Origin: Rhinopomastus cyanomelas
Taxonomy: Eukaryota; Chordata; Aves; Bucerotiformes; Rhinopomastidae
Direction: 5' to 3'
DNA: 64,000 nt
Assembly: GCA_013400115.1 (NCBI GenBank)
Contig: VXBP01007098.1
Location: 124,001-188,000 of the forward strand
In this document: piece by piece, positions 46,399 to 58,792 of the stretch
Numbering within the stretch: the first letter of the stretch is position 1
How the letters are laid out: each line of letters opens with the position of its first letter
The notes under the pieces: generated by a model
Told to the model about the DNA's origin: nothing
Database searches by the model: none
What the model saw: the letters and a program-made list of their open reading frames with translations, nothing else
Position numbers and translations under genes: made by a program

Positions 46399-48112
46399 TA
46401 AATGGATCACCCTGCCATGAGCATCTATTAGTTATGGACAAACAACCTTGTGACTGACTCCCGACATCCAGTCTTAAAGGGTTAGTATGAGACCACCTCC
46501 TGAGCACGGCTGCAGCAGGAGGAAATGTGGCCAAGAGAGACCAGAAAAGTGGCAGAAGGAAGGGTTCAGGACTTCACACTGGCTGGATGTCTGGTAGGTA
46601 CATCCCTACCCGAAGAAGAGCTTGCTTGATCTATACAAGACTCTCTGCTCCAGAGGACTCATGCTGGAGTTACTAACTAGCTCCCAGTCTCTCTCAAAAT
46701 CTAATTTGCTGATTCTTCAACTAAACACAGTGTTGGACTTGTCCCTCACCCCACCAAACATGCTTGAAATACTCAACTCCTCCTTCCCTTTGTATACAAC
46801 CTGGCTGGGATTCTTTCAAACTCCCTCCACCCTCCTTCCCAGCCTGGCTTGAACTTTCCTAAAGTAAAAACATTTGTGCTGGGACTCAGTTTGGTAACAA
46901 AGGACTTTGCTGTTAAATGTACATTGAGAACTTGTCCCAGATGATGCTGAGAAAAATGTGCTTGGACATTGGTTTTGAAGAGCTTTGATTCTTCTGGGTA
47001 TGTTAGTCTTCTCGGACTTGCTGAAATAAGGCTGTTTCAGTGATGACTTGTGCCCACTTCAGCTGGGTGAGCTGAGCTCCAGGCTTGTGGGAGGCAGTTA
47101 GAAGGGACCAGTCTTTGTTTCCATGTAGTGACAGAACCTTAAAATATTGTCAGACTATTGAAAGTTATTTTTCTACAGTAGACCCTTCAGCTAGAAATGT
47201 TGAGCTCTGTAAGGATGGTACATAATGAAGATCAAAATGAATGACTGGATTATCTGTAGGGCTCTTCTACATTATGGCAAATACATTCTTAATTTAGAAC
47301 AAAGGGCTGTTTCTAAGTCTATGATTTATGATTCATCCATAGAGAAGTTACAAGCAAGTACCATGGGCCATGCCTGTGGTCATTGAAGTCACAACCTCCT
47401 AAGAACATGGAATGCCAAAGCAGAAGAACAGGAAAGGGATTTTGCTCCACAGCAGCTGGTCATATTTGACATTTCAACTTCAGCAGACAGAATTGTACTA
47501 CCTTGATTGAGCCTTTTGTTGCTGAAAACATGCCAGGTCTTTGCACTGCTTTAACTATTAGAGAGCTGAGACCTGCAGAGTGCAGTGGGACTCGGTTTGG
47601 GAAGACCCATCAGATACTGAGACACTTAGCAGAGTGTTTGCACACACTGCAGAGGACACATATTTTATCTTCAAATTTTCATTACCTCAGCTTCCTTAAG
47701 GCTGTGGCATTTACTGTGCTTATTCTTGCCTCGAAGGCACTGATGGAAGAGTATTTCCCTGGGGTGAACAAGGTTTCAGTAGGTTCAGGTAAACTGCAAA
47801 ACACTGAGATTGCTGAGGTTTAGTTTCATATTGACGTTAACTTCACCTGGGGACAGCCAGTGTTTTATGAACTGATTCAACCTACAAAAATGGCTTTCAA
47901 TGTATTCAAATTTATGGTAACCACTTTTTAAAATAAGACATCTGTGCTTGCATGAGGAGCACTTTAAATTCAACAGCTGTAGAAACACACCTCTGAGACA
48001 CAATCTCATGCCGTTCTAGAGAAATTGTTTCATTTCTTAAAACCTTCCTGCAAGCATTTCCTTTGCTCATCTTCACATATGGAAGATGGAACTTGCACAG
48101 ATTGTTGAGAAA
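46399..48112. other. Unannotated unique DNA
   Basis: No gene is recognised. A 106-codon plus-strand frame at 47503-47823 has no known motif. Confidence 0.5.
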
Positions 48113-48201
48113 GAATCACAGAATCACAGAACATTAGGGATTGCAAGGGACCTCGAAGGATCATCTAGTCTAATCTCCCTGCTGCAGCAGGATCACCTAA
48201 A
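48113..48201 (-). mobile_element. CR1-J-type fragment, first of three
   Basis: Antisense tail and 3' UTR (GAATCACAGAATCACAGAAC to GCAGGATCACCTAA). It is truncated at about the ORF2 stop. Confidence 0.92.
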
Positions 48202-48228
48202 TCATTGGAGTAAATAGGACCTGACAGG

Positions 48229-48555
48229 GAATCACAGAACATTAGGGATTGGAAAGGACCTCGAAAGATCATCTAGTCCAATCCCCCTGCCAGAGGAGGA
48301 CCACCTAGACCAAGCCACGCAGGAACACATTCAGGTGGATCTTAAACATCTCCAAGGAAGGAGACTCCACTACCCCCATGGGCAGCCCCTTTCAGCGCTC
48401 CGTCATCCTCACTGTGAAGAAGTCCCTTCTGCTATTTATATGGAACCTCCTCTGTTCTAGCTTTCACCCATTGGCCCTTGTCCTATCTCCACATGACACT
48501 GAGAAGAGCCGAGCTCCATCCTCCTGACACCCACCCTTCACATATTTACAGACAC
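48229..48555 (-). mobile_element. CR1-J-type copy, second of three
   Basis: Antisense, about 327 bases, covering tail, 3' UTR and the ORF2 C-terminal region to CATATTTACAGACACTG. Only 27 bases separate it from the previous copy. Confidence 0.94.
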
Positions 48556-48639
48556 TGCTTCTTCCACTGGTCAGTGTAGCATGGGAAGAGGTGCCGTGAC
48601 TCAACACAACCAACATCTTCTCAGTTAGCGTTGTAGAAG

Positions 48640-48853
48640 CATAGAATCACGCTTGGAAAAGATCTCTGAGCTCACAGAGTCCAACTCCCAGTACTGCCAT
48701 GTCCACCACTAAACCATGTCTCTAAGCACCACACATCCACATGTTTCGAAGACCTCCAGGGACGATGGTTCCACTACTGCCTTGAGCAGTGTGTTCCAAC
48801 CTTAATGAACCTTTCAGTCAAGAAATGTTTTCTAACATCCAATAACCATAGTG
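48640..48853 (-). mobile_element. Old CR1 3' end, third of three
   Basis: Antisense copy of an older subfamily: CATAGAATCACGCTTGGAAA, GAGCTCACAGAGTCCAACTC, CACTAAACCATGTCTCTAAG and GTGTTCCAACCTTAATGAAC. It is strongly diverged, without a frame. Confidence 0.88.
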
Positions 48854-50609
48854 GTGACAGCCTGGGGAGCTCTGCCACGTGTGTCTGTGATTCACACCTA
48901 TCTGTGACATGCCCTGTGATATCTATGTATCCCTTTAACAGGTCTTCTTTCATAGTTCAGCTGGTTCTCAAGAGCCAGCAGATGTTGCTACTGAGCAGCA
49001 GAAAGGCCAGCACACACCCTTCTTCCAAAGCTGAAAGTAATTCAGGGTCGAGTCTGTGCCTACATGGAGGGAAAATAGCCCAACCCCAATTGTCAAGCTT
49101 GAGTCATCTGTGGTTAGACTTGCATGAAGGGAGCAGGGAATCTTGAACCCGTTGAGGCGTGGAGAAGCTGAACAGCAGGGTAGATCTTGGAGCAGAAAAT
49201 TCTCTTCATGATTAGGAATTTTTTGGTAGCTTGTGGCTTTAACATTCTCAGCGTCACTTTATTCTAGACCATTAACCAGCTAACTAGCGTACCTCACCAG
49301 CGTCCATTCAGCATGTCTAAGTCTGTCAGGTTTTCAAAGACAAGTGCTCTCGTGGGCATTTTGGGCACCATTTCAGGCAGCACCTCGAGTAATGCCCTGA
49401 GGCAGCCCGTGGAGGACCCATCTGTAAATGGTGCCTCTCAGAGAGAGAACCCCACCAAGAAAATACAGTTTCTTCGTAGAGTCTGTTGTAAGGGACACAC
49501 AAGGAAGTACCTTCAGAGGGACTTTCTTAGCTTTCACTCTCCCAGAATCTATAGCTTCTTCTTGTTAGAAATGACAGTGAGGATTTGCATGGCAGATCTT
49601 GTCTCGGTGGGAAGGGCTGCAGCACAGGGCTGGTGCAGGTAGCTCCACGGAGGGGATTTCCAGCTGCTGGAGAAGGGGTCAGGACCACAAGATGACATCT
49701 TCGTAAAGGGAAGCGGTTGTGCAAACTCAATGGCTTCAATGTGAACGTTGCCCTATTTTACAAACACGGTGTCAGCGATGAGGAGGGGAGGGGATGTTTC
49801 CTAGGGAATTTTTTTGTTTGTTTTCTATGACTTATTTCTGCTAAAAACCCATTGATCTGGCAACTTTTGAGGAGGAACAGGAAACTGACACTGCGCTGCA
49901 AAACATGTTCCAGGAAAGCTGAAAATTCAAAATGTGCCTCTGCCTTTTTTTCATATTAATTCCTTCAAAAATTCCCCCGAGACTCCCTCAGGGGATTGAA
50001 GACTCTTGAAAAACAAGCTCATTAGCCAGTTCCATTGCTGCTTGCCCACTTGTCAGCTCTCAGGATGATGTTCACGGTGCCTTATTAGTCCTGCCACTGA
50101 CATATGAATTTAGAGGAGAAAGTACTTCATTTAACAAGGAACTTTGGGAGTCTTGGACTAGGAAGCTCATCTACCATCACTATAATGTGTGGACAGAGAC
50201 CACGTCTGCAGTACTTACTTTGTTTTCCAGCTAAAGCTTTACCTAGATAAAACTGTGCTCCAGACATGCAATGTAAATGTGATGGAAAACCTGATTCCTC
50301 CCCATGAAGCTGCCTTCTGGAGCTCACAGGAAAAATTTGGGCAGATTGGAATGAGTCATCTTTTTCCATCAGGAAATGGTAAAGTCTGAAGGTTTCCTGC
50401 AGAAACAACTCTTCTTTTATCCTCCTAAAACAACCTGTTTGTTGTAGGACTGCCCATTCACAGGGTACAAGAAACACAGACAGGACAGCCAGGTGTATCT
50501 CACCTGCTATGTGCAGGACCTCAAAAGGAACAGGATCCATAGTATTGGGAACTGTCCTTCAGTTTAGGAGGAAAGGCATAGAAAAGCAGGTGACACAGGG
50601 GCTGGGAAA
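48854..50609. other. Unannotated unique DNA
   Basis: No gene is recognised. A 137-codon minus-strand frame at 50127-50540 has no known motif. Confidence 0.5.
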
Positions 50610-51128
50610 GAATCATAGAGTCATTAGGGATTGGAAGGACCTCAAAACATCATCTAGTCCAATCCCCCCTGCAAAGCAGGATCACCTAGACCAAGTCACA
50701 CAGGAACACATCCAGGAGGGTTTTAAACATCTCCAGTGAAGGAGACTCCACAACTCCCCTGGGCAGCCCCTTCCAGTGCTCTGTCACCCTCACTGGGAAG
50801 AAGCTCCTTCTCATATTTATATGGAACTTCCTATGTTCCAGCTTCCACCCATTGCCCCTTGTCCTATCAGTAGACGACATTGAGAAGAGCCTATCTCCAT
50901 CCTCCTGATACCCACTCTTCACATATTTATAGATCTTAATGTGGTCACCCTCAGTCTCCTCAAAGCTCAAGAGACCCTCAGCCTCTCCTCATAAGGGAGG
51001 TGCTCCACTTCCTTCATCATCTTTGTTGCTCTGTGCTGAACTCTCTCCAGCAGTTGTGTCCCCTTCTTGAAGTGAGGGGCCCAGAACTGGACACAGTACT
51101 CCAGATGTGGTCTCACCAGGGCAGCGTG
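50610..51128 (-). mobile_element. CR1-J-type copy, longest of the young group
   Basis: Antisense, about 520 bases. It covers tail, 3' UTR, the CDLV-TAG end of ORF2 and its coding region through CATATTTATAGATCTTAATG, CTCCACTTCCTTCATCATC and CAGAACTGGACACAGTACTC to CACCAGGGCAG. The minus-strand frame reads VTEHWKGLPRGVVESPSLEM near its end, with small deletions upstream. It is 5'-truncated and inactive. Confidence 0.95.
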
Positions 51129-51174
51129 TCGTTTCCAGCCGTAGGTAGAACAGGATACTGGTTTTTTCCATTTG

Positions 51175-51990
51175 TAAAATAAATAACCTTGATTATTATG
51201 TGGCTAAACATTGCGTAATAATTTAAGGAGAGGCCAAACAAGAAAAATAAATAAATAGGAGACATAATTTCTAAAAGCTTCATCTCTGTTTAGACACATC
51301 TAGATTCTTATCTCTCTAACAAGCTTATTTGCTAAACAACTCTATTGACATCCTGCTGGAATCGTGGGATAAAATAAAACCCAACAGACACACGTATTCA
51401 GAGGGAAACTAAGACACGAGGCACCGTGAAATATTACAGCTCTTGCCGCGCCATAACGTTTACATTCAGCATCTCCTGGTTCTGTCTAAGTCAGTCGTGG
51501 GCTGAGACAAGGCCCTAGTGAGATCCTACGGAAAATGAACAAGGATGGCTGATGCCACGTCTCCATGGCAGCGCGGCTAATTTGGCAGGACAGCCAAGCG
51601 CGCAGAGAGAAAAAGAGGTTATTTACAAAGATATCTTTGATAAAGGGGACTTTAGGAACAGGAAAGCGGTCCAGGGCAAAATAAATAAATAATTGGGGAG
51701 TCACAGAAAGGTTCCAAACCTTTAAAATAAATTATTTAAATGAGTGAGAGAAAAGACATNNNNNNNNNNNNNNNNNNNNNNNNNNNNNNNNGGGGGGGGG
51801 ATGTTTTGAGTTGGTAAGCGCAGGGCGTTTCATCTTTATTTGTTGTTGTACAATGCTAGAAACCACCCTGAATGGCCCCGAATAACATTACTGGTTCTGT
51901 GTATTGTAACCACTTCAATCAAGGCCTTTTGTTTTGAATCACCTGCCCTGCCTGCATCGGAGCCCCTTTTATAGCCTGGTCCAAGCACAG
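51175..51990. promoter_or_regulatory. Candidate conserved non-coding region containing an assembly gap
   Basis: AT-rich sequence with factor-like words on both sides of the gap: CCTTGATTATTATGTGG, GCGTAATAATTTAAGG, AACAAGCTTATTTGC, GGCTAATTTGGC, GATATCTTTGATAAAGG and TTATTTAAATGAG before it, CATCTTTATTTGTTGTTG and CAATCAAGGCCTTTTG after it. There are no frames of note. Regulatory function is inferred from texture only. Confidence 0.28.
51760..51791. other. Assembly gap (32 N)
   Basis: Thirty-two Ns, immediately followed by nine G. The true length and content are unknown. A G-rich tract at the edge may be why sequencing failed. Confidence 0.98.
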
Positions 51991-53613
51991 AGATCTAATT
52001 TAGTTCCACACACAAAAAAGGAGCAAGGAAGAAAAATAGACTCATCTCCTACTGGCCTTTGCTTGAATCCTCAAGAGAATGAGTGGGACCACAAATGGAG
52101 TGAATTATTTAAAACATTCCACAGCCTACAACCCTCACACAATTTGTACATGGTGGTATACAGGATTGCCAAAGGATGCAGATGCCCAGCCACACGTAGG
52201 TGACTCGGTGGCCATGGGCAGCCCTCCTGTGTGCCATGAGGAGGAAACGGGAAAAGAGCAAGGAGAAGCCCGTGCTGAATCTGTTATTAACTGCCATGGA
52301 CAGCTGCAGGGAAGAAGCTCCTCAGAGTATTCAGTAGATTCAATCTTCTCTAGCAGAGAGCTTGGTTGAGGTTGTGGATGAGGGACCAAGACTCTGCCAA
52401 GGACCACGTGACAAATCTTTTCCAGTCTACGTCCATGTTTTGCCTGTGGAAACAGCTCTGTGCAAAGACCTGTAGGAGGTACCAAAGCAGCAGAGCAGCC
52501 TATGTTAAACATAAACCCTGGGAGACATCAAAGGGCTGGTTTCTTGTTGTGGGACCTTCTCAAACCAAGGAATGCACCACATTTACCACCTTGCCCATGA
52601 TTACCTCGCTGTTAGCTTTCTAAAATAGGGGTTGTTTTTCCCCATCAGCTCGCTGGCGTGGAGACAGTCTCAGACAAGGCTGAGTGATGGTTGCTTTTGG
52701 GAAACAGTTCCCCTGCCACCAAAGAGCCACACGGTTACTCTGCGTGGGAGCCTGAAGCCTCAGGCTGGCCAACCCCCCCTTGCAGTGCCATGAACCAGCA
52801 TCTAACCAGGCAGGTGTCTTTCCAGTATGAGGTCATGTCCAACATGTGCTGGGGTCATGTCTTTGCGCACCATGGGTTCAGCTCATGGTCTTTTGTGGTC
52901 TCCTTGCTAGGGCAGTAAATTTAACACTGCTCTAAAGGCAGCGGGGCTGTAGCAGACACCCTGCAGATGCGCATATAAATGCAGGGCTGATGCTAGTGAA
53001 AGACCTAAGTGTGTGTGTGAACTCTTTAGGGTCACAGATTAGCTAAAGGGAACTATAATCTTCAGAATATGTACTCACGGAACGTAAGCATGAACTCCCA
53101 CTCATAAAACACCTTCCGAGCTTGACTGAACCTCTCACTTGCAGGAAATTATTTTCCACCCATAAACAAAAGGAAAAAACCCACCTATTTTCCAAGTCAC
53201 TTATCAAGATCTCCTTATTCATTTCAAGCGTGTTGTTAGCACTTACTAAAGAAACAGTCCCACTGGTTCTCCGTCTGCTTGCTAGTCTTTACTGTGAACA
53301 ATTAATACATTAGAAAATTAACTTGCAGATAAAAGAAAAGAGCAGCCTGTGGAAGTGGAATAATGACCTTATTTTAAGAATTTCCCTTGAGTAAACCCCA
53401 CTGTTGCCTCTCACATTAAGGGAGGGAAAACTGTGCACACATCTTTAAAGTCTTTTTTTTTTGAATGCTGATGAAATGATTAGTGTTTTGGAGAAGTCTG
53501 TGCAGATGAAACAACAGCAGCAGGAACAGCAGCCAGCAGTATTAGCTAGAGACAGTGGTCTGGGAGTTGCCATTCTGCAGTTCAGAAAGAGAAAAATTAG
53601 CAAGATAGAGGAC
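51991..53613. other. Unannotated unique DNA
   Basis: No gene or repeat is recognised. Overlapping frames of 125 codons (52135-52512 minus) and less have no known motif. Confidence 0.5.
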
Positions 53614-53769
53614 AGTTGTGGAGTCTCCTTCACTGGGGACGTTTAAAACCCGCCTGGATGTGCCCCTGTGTGAGTTGGTCTAGGTGATCCTGCTGTGGCA
53701 GGGGGATTGGACTAGATGATCTTTCAAGGTCCCTTCCAATTCCTAATGATTCTATGATGATTCTGTGAT
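53614..53769 (+). mobile_element. CR1-J-type 3' end
   Basis: Sense-strand copy from the ORF2 C-terminus (GTTGTGGAGTCTCCTTCACT) through the stop (GAGTTGGTCTAGG) and 3' UTR to ATTCTATGATGATTCTGTG. About 155 bases remain. Confidence 0.94.
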
Positions 53770-54598
53770 TACAGTTAATAAACCAGAGGCAAATGAAGAT
53801 AATAGGGGTGGGGTTTGGAAACAAATGAGCTTTTGTTTAGAAAATGTGGCTTTATACCGGAGCTGGAAGCACTTACTCATCGTTTGTAGCACCCTATGCT
53901 CTTACCCAGCAAACAGGTTGGAATGTTTCCTGTCCGGCTGCGGAGGGGAGCAAACAGACCTTATCACTGCATTTCACAAGGGGGAGCCTTTCTGCTTCAG
54001 TAGATTAATCCCCCTGGCCCTCTCTTGCTGCCCTAGCACCAGGTTGTCCTCTTCTTGCTCTTGGACCTTGCTGGATGCTTTTTAGCGCTGCCTACAACTG
54101 CCTTCTCTGGTGGCACAGAAAGGTGGTCCAAGGCGCCTCTTGCTATGTGGGATTTGGATGCTGGACAGGGTGTTGGACAACCATTAGCACCTGCTTTAAT
54201 AACAGCTTTCCCACAAGTTCTTAGACAATATGTGTCATTGTCACTTGTTCTGTTGCTCACTCCCACACTTTGTTGTCCTGCTGCTCAGAGATACAATCAA
54301 TATTGCCAGATCCATATTTCCAAAATTACATTAAATATCATGTAGTAGATGGTTCGGTTTCAGTGGGAACCAGTTTCTTGAGTAGAATGCATCTTCCAGG
54401 TTTGAAACGTCACAGAGCTGTTAATGTCCAGTCACAGGTGAATGGGTATTTCACCACCGACCTTCCAGGGAAGAGGAGAGAGAGATCATTCTGTGATCCT
54501 TGCACCTACATGTGACAGGGAAAGGGGGCAATGATCCTTCTCTGCTCCTCTCCAAGCTCAAAGAAGAAGCACGGTCAATGTATGTAGGAAATCCCAGA
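53770..54598. other. Unannotated unique DNA
   Basis: No gene or repeat is recognised. Frames near 100 codons overlap on both strands. Confidence 0.5.
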
Positions 54599-54721
54599 CT
54601 GGTCCCTTCTAACCCTGACTGATTCTATGACTTGGTCTAGGTGATCCTGCTGTGGCAGGGGGATTGGACTAGATGAACTTTTGAGGTCCCTTCCAATCCT
54701 TAGTGATTCTATGATTCTATG
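54599..54721 (+). mobile_element. Composite CR1 dimer, copy 2
   Basis: Sense orientation. TGGTCCCTTCTAACCCTGAC and TGATTCTATGA (54599-54630) form the 3' tail of one CR1 subfamily. They are joined directly to CTTGGTCTAGGTGATCCTGC, the ORF2 end and 3' UTR of the CR1-J type, which ends in ATTCTATG octamers. The junction is the same as at 19563/19564 and 61018/61019. Confidence 0.9.
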
Positions 54722-55394
54722 AAATTAAAAGATTGCTCCCTCCATGAATCACCTTGAAATCACCAGCTGCTGTCCCAGGGTCCCCCTGAGTTTGCCTGGA
54801 ATTTTCACAGAGGACAAGGATACATGAACATCTCCAGGGCCACCACTTCCAGGTGTGTCCTGCATGGTAGGAACCTGCTGGGGATGTTGTTGCCTTCTGT
54901 AGTGGGTTGCCTCAAATTGCTTAGATGTGCCTTCAGCTGGGACAAAGAACTGCACATCCAAGCCAGGCCTGGAACCAAGAAAGATGCAACAGCACCTCTC
55001 TTAGAGACCAACACTGATCAGGCTTCGTGGTTTGGGTAGCTCCTCCTTTAACATCTGAAAACCAAAATTTGAGGCTAAAGACTTGACTTTGCAGTTGGTC
55101 TGTCTTCTGCTCTGCTCTCCGACGCTCAGCGACTCAGCCTGTGTGTGTCATTCTCTCTTCCCAGGTGCTTTGGTATTAATGCCTGAACTAGGCACTCTTC
55201 TTGAAAGGGGAAGGGGGCAGGGGCTTGCTAAGGGTGTGTAGTCTTCGTGCTTGTTCGAGAGCCAGCGCTAAAACCTAACGCGACCTCAGCTACACTGACT
55301 GGGAACAAATTTCCAGTTTACAGGCTAGCAATTTCCAACTGAATTTTTAAAATGTTACTCCAGATGGGCTGTAAACGTGAGATGAGTGGTTGCA
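54722..55394. other. Unannotated unique DNA
   Basis: No gene or repeat is recognised. Confidence 0.5.
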
Positions 55395-56008
55395 GCCAAG
55401 CTGAGGGACAAATATCATGCCCTTGTACTTGGCTCTCGTGAGGCCTCACCTCATGCACTGGGTTCAGTTCTGGGCCCCTCATTATAGAGAAGACATTGAG
55501 ATGCTGGGATGTGTCCAGGGGGAGCTACCAAGCTCATGAGGGTTTTAGAGGACAAGTTGTATTGAGCTGGTGTATGTTTCTTTTGGAGAAGAGGAGGTTC
55601 AAGGGGGAACCTCACTGCCCACTACAACTACCTGAAAGGAGGTTGTAGAGAGGTGGGTGTTGGCGTCTTCTCCTTAGTAACTAATGACAGAACCAGGAGA
55701 AATGGTCTGAAGTTGAGGCAGGGGAGGTTTACACTGGCTATTAAGAAGAAACTCTTTATAGAAAGAGGCACTGGAATGGACTTCCCAGGGAGGTGGTTGA
55801 GTCACCATTCCTGGAGATATTTAAGAAGTGTGTAGACCTGGTGCTTCACACCCTGCTGTAGTGGCAGGCGTGGAGGGGGTTAGTTTCTGTTTGTTGATCA
55901 ATCAGGCATTTAGGTATTCAGGTACTTAGAATTGTTGTTGTTATGGGTAAGGTCAGACTCAGTGATCTTGAGGTCCTTTCCAACCAGGAATATTCTGTGA
56001 TTCTGTAG
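55395..56008 (+). mobile_element. Old CR1 copy, longest in the window
   Basis: Sense-strand CR1 of an older subfamily: ATGCCCTTGTACTTGGCTCT, GGTTCAGTTCTGGGCCCCTC, GAGAAGACATTGAGATGCTG, CTACAACTACCTGAAAGGAG, GAGGTGGGTGTTGGCGTC and CACTGGAATGGACTTCCCAG, ending ATTCTGTGATTCTGTAG. ORF2 is broken throughout. Between about 55845 and 55950 the sequence does not follow the usual CR1 order and may hold a small insertion. Confidence 0.93.
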
Positions 56009-56307
56009 GAAAGAATGAAATCAGAGGTCAATGAATGCAATCCTTTGACATGCTGTCATACTCCATAAAGGTATCTCCCCTTTTCCTCAAATGGCAAAAC
56101 TGCCCAGTTAGGCCTGTTGGTCCTATAACCTACATCCAGTGAGGTATTGGATCACTTTTGATGCTGCTGACCACGTCAGCATGTCCTCAGCAGGGCATGT
56201 TTCTACACTCTAACGCAGCACAGAAAGGAATTGTGTCTGAGGCATCAGAGGAGGAGCCAGCAGATACAGCTTCTGTTGCAGACTTTGTCATTGGTGTCCT
56301 ACAAAAC
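56009..56307. other. Unannotated unique DNA
   Basis: This is a short spacer between two CR1 copies. Nothing is recognised in it. Confidence 0.5.
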
Positions 56308-56650
56308 CATAGAATCGTTAGGGATTGGAAGGGACCTAGAAAGATCATCTAGTCCAATCCCCCTACAACAGCAGTGCCACCTACACCAAGTCACACAGGA
56401 ACACATCCAGGCAGGTTTTAAACATCTCCAGTGAAGGAGACTCCACAACCTCCCTGGGCAGCCTGTTCCAGGGCTCTGTCACCCTCACTGGGAAGAAGTT
56501 CCTTCTGATATTGATGTGGAACCTCCTATGTTCCAGCTTACAACCACTGCCCCTTGTCCTATCACTAGATGACACTGAGAAGAGCCTGGCTCCATCGTCC
56601 TGACACCCACCCTTCAAATATTTATAGACATTAATGAAGTCACCCCTCTT
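56308..56650 (-). mobile_element. CR1-J-type copy
   Basis: Antisense, about 340 bases, from a single-octamer tail through the 3' UTR and ORF2 C-terminus to GACATTAATGAAGTCACCCC. The minus-strand frame is open over about 91 codons and reads VTEPWNRLPREVVESPSLE and the terminal CDLV, so it is one of the least damaged copies. Confidence 0.95.
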
Positions 56651-56984
56651 AGTCAAAAATGGGTCCGTGTGAATGGTAATTAAAAAAAGGCCTGGTCAAG
56701 AACTCAAGTACTGGCCCCCAACTGTCTGCACTGTTTAATTGCTAGCACACTCTCTCACATGTATTTGGCCCATGACAACTTGATTTCCCCCAGACCAGGT
56801 CAACGCATGTCTCAGAGGACAGCGTGTGCCACGAACTGCCCCAGTGGGCAGCTGGGATGGAGTTTCTCTTCTCCAGTCACTACCAGGGAGTGTTTACCCA
56901 TGTGGACACAAACCACAACATGACCAGCCTGAAGAGCCAAAGAATAGACGCTCTCCTGTTTTATTTCCTTGTATAGATGTCGTC
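56651..56984. other. Unannotated unique DNA
   Basis: No gene or repeat is recognised. Confidence 0.5.
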
Positions 56985-57085
56985 TTCTTTCCTCCTTCTC
57001 TTTGTCTGCCCTATTTAGACCGTAAATTCTTTGGAACGAAGCAACCTTTTAATATGTATTTAAATGATGCCTGAGACAATGAGAT
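56985..57085 (+). repeat. Possible ancient amniote repeat fossil
   Basis: CTGCCCTATTTAGACCGTAA, ATTCTTTGG, then TTTTAATATGTATTTAAA and ATGCCTGAGACAATGAGAT resemble, from memory, the end of an old amniote repeat in which TAGACTGTAAACTCTTTGG precedes a GTGCCT-GCACAATGGG block. It is far older than the CR1 copies. The family is not named with confidence. Confidence 0.35.
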
Positions 57086-58792
57086 GCCAGCCTTCGCTGG
57101 GGGTTGCCTTTGCTACTGAAAGGACCATTAAAGGGGGAAAAAAAGAAGAAGAAAAAAACAAGGAAGACTATTCAGCTGTTAAACCAGCTCTCAGTTATTC
57201 TTCTCTTTAATCCATCCATGTCAACAGCACATCTTCATGCTACAGTGGAGTTTTACAGCTGTCAGAACTTGCAGTCTCAGGACTGCAGCACGTGTTAACT
57301 CTCACAGGAACATGATTTTGCCTGAGTAAACAGCAACAGTGATTGACAAGGCAAGAAAATTTGCCCTGGTGATCTCCTACCACCACCAGGAACTTCCTTG
57401 TATCTCAGTCTGGCTGTCCTAAACTATGCAGCTCTCGCAAGGCTCTTGATGGTGGCCTCACACCACCAGCAGCCCAAAAGGACCCACACGCAGAGAAAAG
57501 TCTAAAAGCCTTTGTCTGGGACCAGACTGTTCCTGTTACTGACCCCAGGTCAGGACAGCAGCACGGTCAGCATCCTGGCAGTACTCAAAGCAGGCATTTG
57601 CTACTTGCCTTGAGCTGCCTCTCATACTGCTCAGAAGTAGTTTGTCAAGACACTCAACCTGGCGGGACAGAGAAACTGAAAATCTAGAGGAAAGGGTTCT
57701 ATCAGTAATAAAAATGGTAGCTCAGGTCAGGCAAAAGCCTGTTCTGACTGATTTTCAGCGTTGCTGTTACTGACCGTCCCTGCTCAGACTCCTGGCTCAG
57801 GAGCTCTCAGATTCCACACTACTGAAGCTGCCTTGTTAGAGAGACAGAGAGAGAAAACACTTTTGTTTTCACTGCTCATTACTCATAGGTTTGGCTTTTC
57901 CAAACATATGTGCCAAGAGCCTCTAGAAGTGTCCTTCATCCTCAGGCGAAGTCTAGACCTTGCGGATGTCATCTTAGATGCATATACCCACCCTGCTTAG
58001 GAGATGGTGCTCCTCATCCAGCCCGCTGCTGACCCTCTACAGTACCTGTGCTGGCAAGTGATGGCAGTGGGCAGGCACAGCCCTCAGGTGAAGTGGCAAC
58101 AAGACATCATAGGCCAGCTCAGGGTCACACTAGGGCTAGAAGACTTGCTGGGCAACACAAAGCAGTGGCTGCATGTCTTGCATGGAAGAGTAGTAGCCCA
58201 AGGCAGGCATGGCGGAAGTTTTCCATGGCACATCCATGCAGGATAGGGCAGGGATTTTCCTCACTCCCCTGAACCTCTGATGTACCCTCAGAAGGGATCC
58301 CATGGGGCAGCACAGACATGGCTTTGGAAAACCTGAAACACTTGTTTGTGGTTTTAGCCAGAAATGTCAATCCACCTGGATGTCACTCATCAGCTACAGA
58401 GGATCTATCAGCTCCACATTGGGGAGTCCTTGGCACTGCCTGTTACACTGCTCTTTTGTTCCCACTAACCACATTAAAATGTCAAACTTGCACTCTGTTT
58501 GCAAACCACTCTGTGGCACAAATCACTTCATCTGCAGAGGACTTCCCCACTGCCACACGCTGGCAAAGCCAGAGCCAGCAGTGTGATCTTTCCACCTCAA
58601 ACAGCATCCTTCCATACTGGTACTTAGCTGAATCAGCCCTGCGTTGTCCTAGGCGACTTCAGAGGGTTGTGTCTAACTCCTGGTGTTCAGATGGCTTTGA
58701 TATAGTTTCCAAACCAAACAACATTGTCAGAATGAATCAGTTTTGTCCAGTGGGTGCCAGCAACCTCTAAGTATCGCAGCACTGCTGCTTTC
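57086..58792. other. Unannotated unique DNA
   Basis: No gene is recognised. An A/G-rich tract lies at 57134-57161. A 150-codon plus-strand frame at 58318-58770 has no known domain. Confidence 0.5.
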
